From positions 1 to 7,899 of the forward strand of contig JASJBO010000344.1 in assembly GCA_030066475.1 (NCBI GenBank): a DNA stretch of 7,899 nucleotides. The letters run 5' to 3'. The translations under genes and the position numbers were made by a program. Below, piece by piece: positions 6,459-7,899 of this stretch (position 1 is the first letter of the stretch; every line of letters starts with the position of its first letter). The notes under the pieces are model-generated. The model searched no databases. It saw only the letters and a program-made list of their open reading frames with translations, and was not told where the DNA came from. The stretch is from Myxococcota bacterium (GTDB lineage: Bacteria; Myxococcota_A; UBA9160; PR03).

Positions 6459-7899
6459 CGGGGCCCCTCCACGAAGAACGGGCTCGACCAGGCGGCGCCC
6501 CCATCGGTCTGGACCGCGCGCACGTACACCCACTCGCCCGCGTCGAGCCGGCGCAGCGTGTGCGAGAAGCCGACGCGGCGGCGGCGCTCGCCCGGCACCT
6601 GGTGCACGACCCGGCGTCCGCGCACGACGTCGATGCGCTCGAGCTTCCCGTCCCCCACCACGAGCACCGAGAGGCGGCGCTCGGCTGCCGGCGGCAGCAG
6701 CGCGCCCATCGGCGCGTCGTCGAGCGTCACGCGCAGCAGCAGGCGCGGGCCGTTGGTGGCGTAGACGCGGCGGGCGCGCAGCGCCTCGCGCGCGCCGTCG
6801 CGCGTGAGGCTCTCGCTCCACAGACCCGCCAGCCCGCCGGTGGCGGGGCGGCCCAGCCGCGTCAGGCCGGGATGCCCGTCGTGGCCGTCGCCGCTGCCGA
6901 CGAAGCCGAGCCGATAGCCGCGCGCCAGGGCCTCGCGCACGAAGTTGCCGCGCACCGGCCGGTGGACCGGATTGGGCGTGTCGATCGACTCGCTGCTGCC
7001 GTGGACCGACACGATCTCGGTCACCGGCTCGAGCTCGGGATCGGGTGGGATCGCCCAGTTGGTCGCGATCGGCCCGCCGGCCGAGTGGTGCGCGAAGGTC
7101 AGCGCCGGGCGGCCGCGCAGCGCGTCCCACAGAGCGAGCGGAGACTCGGTGCGCGGATCGGCCGAGCTCACCACCTCGCCCCCGTCGCCGAAGAACAGCA
7201 CGTGGCGGTGTCCGTGGATCCAGCTGGTCCACTCGTAGCCGAGCAGCGCCACGAAGCGGCCGGGCTCGTGGAAGCCCTCGACGGCGCGCCGGATTCGCTC
7301 CCAGTGGGCGGGCGTGCGATCGAGCGCCGGGAAGCCGATGTGGTCGTGATCGGTGAGCGCGACCACGTCGAGCGCCGCCACGTCGCGGGCGTAGCGAAAG
7401 TAGTCCTCGGGCGTGCCGGTCCCGTCCGAGAGGTTCGAGTGACCGTGCAGGTCACCCCACAGCAGCCGCGGCGGGCGCGGGAGCGCCAGCAGCGGGTTGC
7501 TGTCGGCGACCTGGCCGTCCGGCCCGCGCGCGCGCAGCACGTGGACCCCGGGCCCACCGAGCGCGACCGCGACGCGCACGCTGCCCGCGTCGTCCGGCGT
7601 CAGCGCGACGCGCGCGGGGGGGCGGGCGTCGCCCTCGAGCGCTTCGAGCCGCAGCTCGAGCGCGCAGTCGGTCACCGCGTTCCAATGGCGGTCGAGACAC
7701 GCGACCGTGAGCGGAGCCTGCGCGCGCGGCGCTGCCGTGGAGGGCCAGCGCAGCACCACGTGGGCGGTGGGCCCCGCTGCCACGTCGAGGCGCGCGCCGT
7801 CCTCCACCAGCGCGTCGACGCCGTCCCCGTCCCCGTCGACGAACAAGTTCAGGCGCGCCTCGCGCTCGGCGAAGCGATCGACGCGGGCCCGCGCGGGCC
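6455..7899 (-). CDS. DUF3604/CehA-like PHP metallohydrolase, 5' end outside the window
   Basis: The frame is open to the right edge, so the N-terminus is missing. From the first complete codon (7897) 480 residues are visible, ending at TGA 6457-6455. A TTG at 7846 would allow an internal start, but the coding-like sequence before it (RFAEREARLNL) argues that the gene continues upstream. Visible residues 18-145 form a beta-sandwich region with CLDRHWNAVTDC and ending SNPLL, as often precedes DUF3604 domains. The PHP domain follows with candidate metal ligands H151/H153 (GDLHGHS), D183/H184 and H186 (LTDHDH), E222 (YEWTSW), H270/H271 (FAHH) and D337/H339 (GSGDGHDG). The DUF3604-like landmarks SVHGSSE and ARRVYATNGPR are present. 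The enzyme is expected to be a metal-dependent hydrolase; the substrate is unknown. Export is likely from the beta-sandwich and a Cys pair, but the signal peptide would lie off-window. It is first of the two visible genes of its unit, with the glycosyltransferase directly downstream. Confidence 0.85.
   Translation of the reverse strand, partial: PARARVDRFAEREARLNLFVDGDGDGVDALVEDGARLDVAAGPTAHVVLRWPSTAAPRAQAPLTVACLDRHWNAVTDCALELRLEALEGDARPPARVALTPDDAGSVRVAVALGGPGVHVLRARGPDGQVADSNPLLALPRPPRLLWGDLHGHSNLSDGTGTPEDYFRYARDVAALDVVALTDHDHIGFPALDRTPAHWERIRRAVEGFHEPGRFVALLGYEWTSWIHGHRHVLFFGDGGEVVSSADPRTESPLALWDALRGRPALTFAHHSAGGPIATNWAIPPDPELEPVTEIVSVHGSSESIDTPNPVHRPVRGNFVREALARGYRLGFVGSGDGHDGHPGLTRLGRPATGGLAGLWSESLTRDGAREALRARRVYATNGPRLLLRVTLDDAPMGALLPPAAERRLSVLVVGDGKLERIDVVRGRRVVHQVPGERRRRVGFSHTLRRLDAGEWVYVRAVQTDGGAAWSSPFFVEGPR
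6466..6470 (-). promoter_or_regulatory. Ribosome binding site for the glycosyltransferase, inside the PHP gene
   Basis: On the minus strand GGAGG (6470-6466) is followed by a seven-base spacer and then the TTG at 6458. The site lies within the last codons of the DUF3604-like gene (VEGPR). It decides the TTG start, which would otherwise be unremarkable in a frame that stays open for 258 codons upstream. Confidence 0.65.

Noticed and set aside
319..6504. A 2061-residue minus-strand open frame spanning most of the window
   Set aside because: It runs antisense to the PHP and HEAT genes and out of frame with the glycosyltransferase. Its translation is dominated by R, A, G, H and V without recognisable domains. 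It is a product of GC-rich third positions, which remove stop codons from other frames.
4872..6764. A 630-residue plus-strand open frame opposite the glycosyltransferase
   Set aside because: It is antisense to a gene with clear family 39 motifs, and its translation is rich in R, E, Q and G with no domain.
1..7899. Defence system, mobile element or CRISPR content
   Set aside because: No transposase, integrase, nuclease or toxin motifs, terminal repeats or regularly spaced repeats were found. PHP domains occur in some DNA-processing proteins, but these two are of the exported CehA/McbA and DUF3604 kinds.

Overview
This is a very GC-rich window, roughly 70% or more G+C by eye. Codon third positions are almost all G or C, so several non-coding frames stay open for thousands of bases. 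The composition, the NTGA gene overlaps with non-ATG starts, and a large exported multidomain PHP metallohydrolase next to a HEAT-repeat protein suggest a high-GC Gram-negative bacterium of the Myxococcota, deltaproteobacterial or Binatota type. That is an inference; no marker gene in the window fixes the taxonomy, and an actinobacterium cannot be formally excluded.

Layout: 1-93 is the end of an upstream plus-strand gene that I cannot identify. A 120-base gap (94-213) holds a weak sigma70-like promoter flanked by the arms of a perfect 10-bp inverted repeat, followed by a good ribosome binding site. From 214 a two-gene plus-strand unit runs: an 1111-residue exported CehA/McbA-type PHP metallohydrolase (214-3549), then an exported HEAT-repeat protein (about 3546-4805). 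The second gene's most plausible start is a CTG overlapping the first gene's stop codon as CTGA. A 48-base convergent gap (4806-4853) contains two perfect 14-bp GC palindromes. On the minus strand a second two-gene unit reads toward it: a DUF3604-like PHP metallohydrolase (6455 to beyond the right edge, 5' end missing), followed by a 534-residue GT-C/family 39 membrane glycosyltransferase (4854-6458). The glycosyltransferase starts at a TTG overlapping the upstream stop as TTGA, with a GGAGG site inside the upstream gene.

The two units are mirror images: each has a secreted or probably secreted PHP phosphoesterase-fold hydrolase first, then a translationally coupled partner. All visible proteins except the unidentified fragment appear to work at or outside the membrane. 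This suggests an envelope or extracellular role, but no substrate can be deduced. I see no mobile elements, RNA genes, CRISPR arrays or defence genes. The most unusual content is the unnamed cysteine-containing N-terminal module of the large PHP protein, the non-AUG coupled starts, and the repeat around the promoter.
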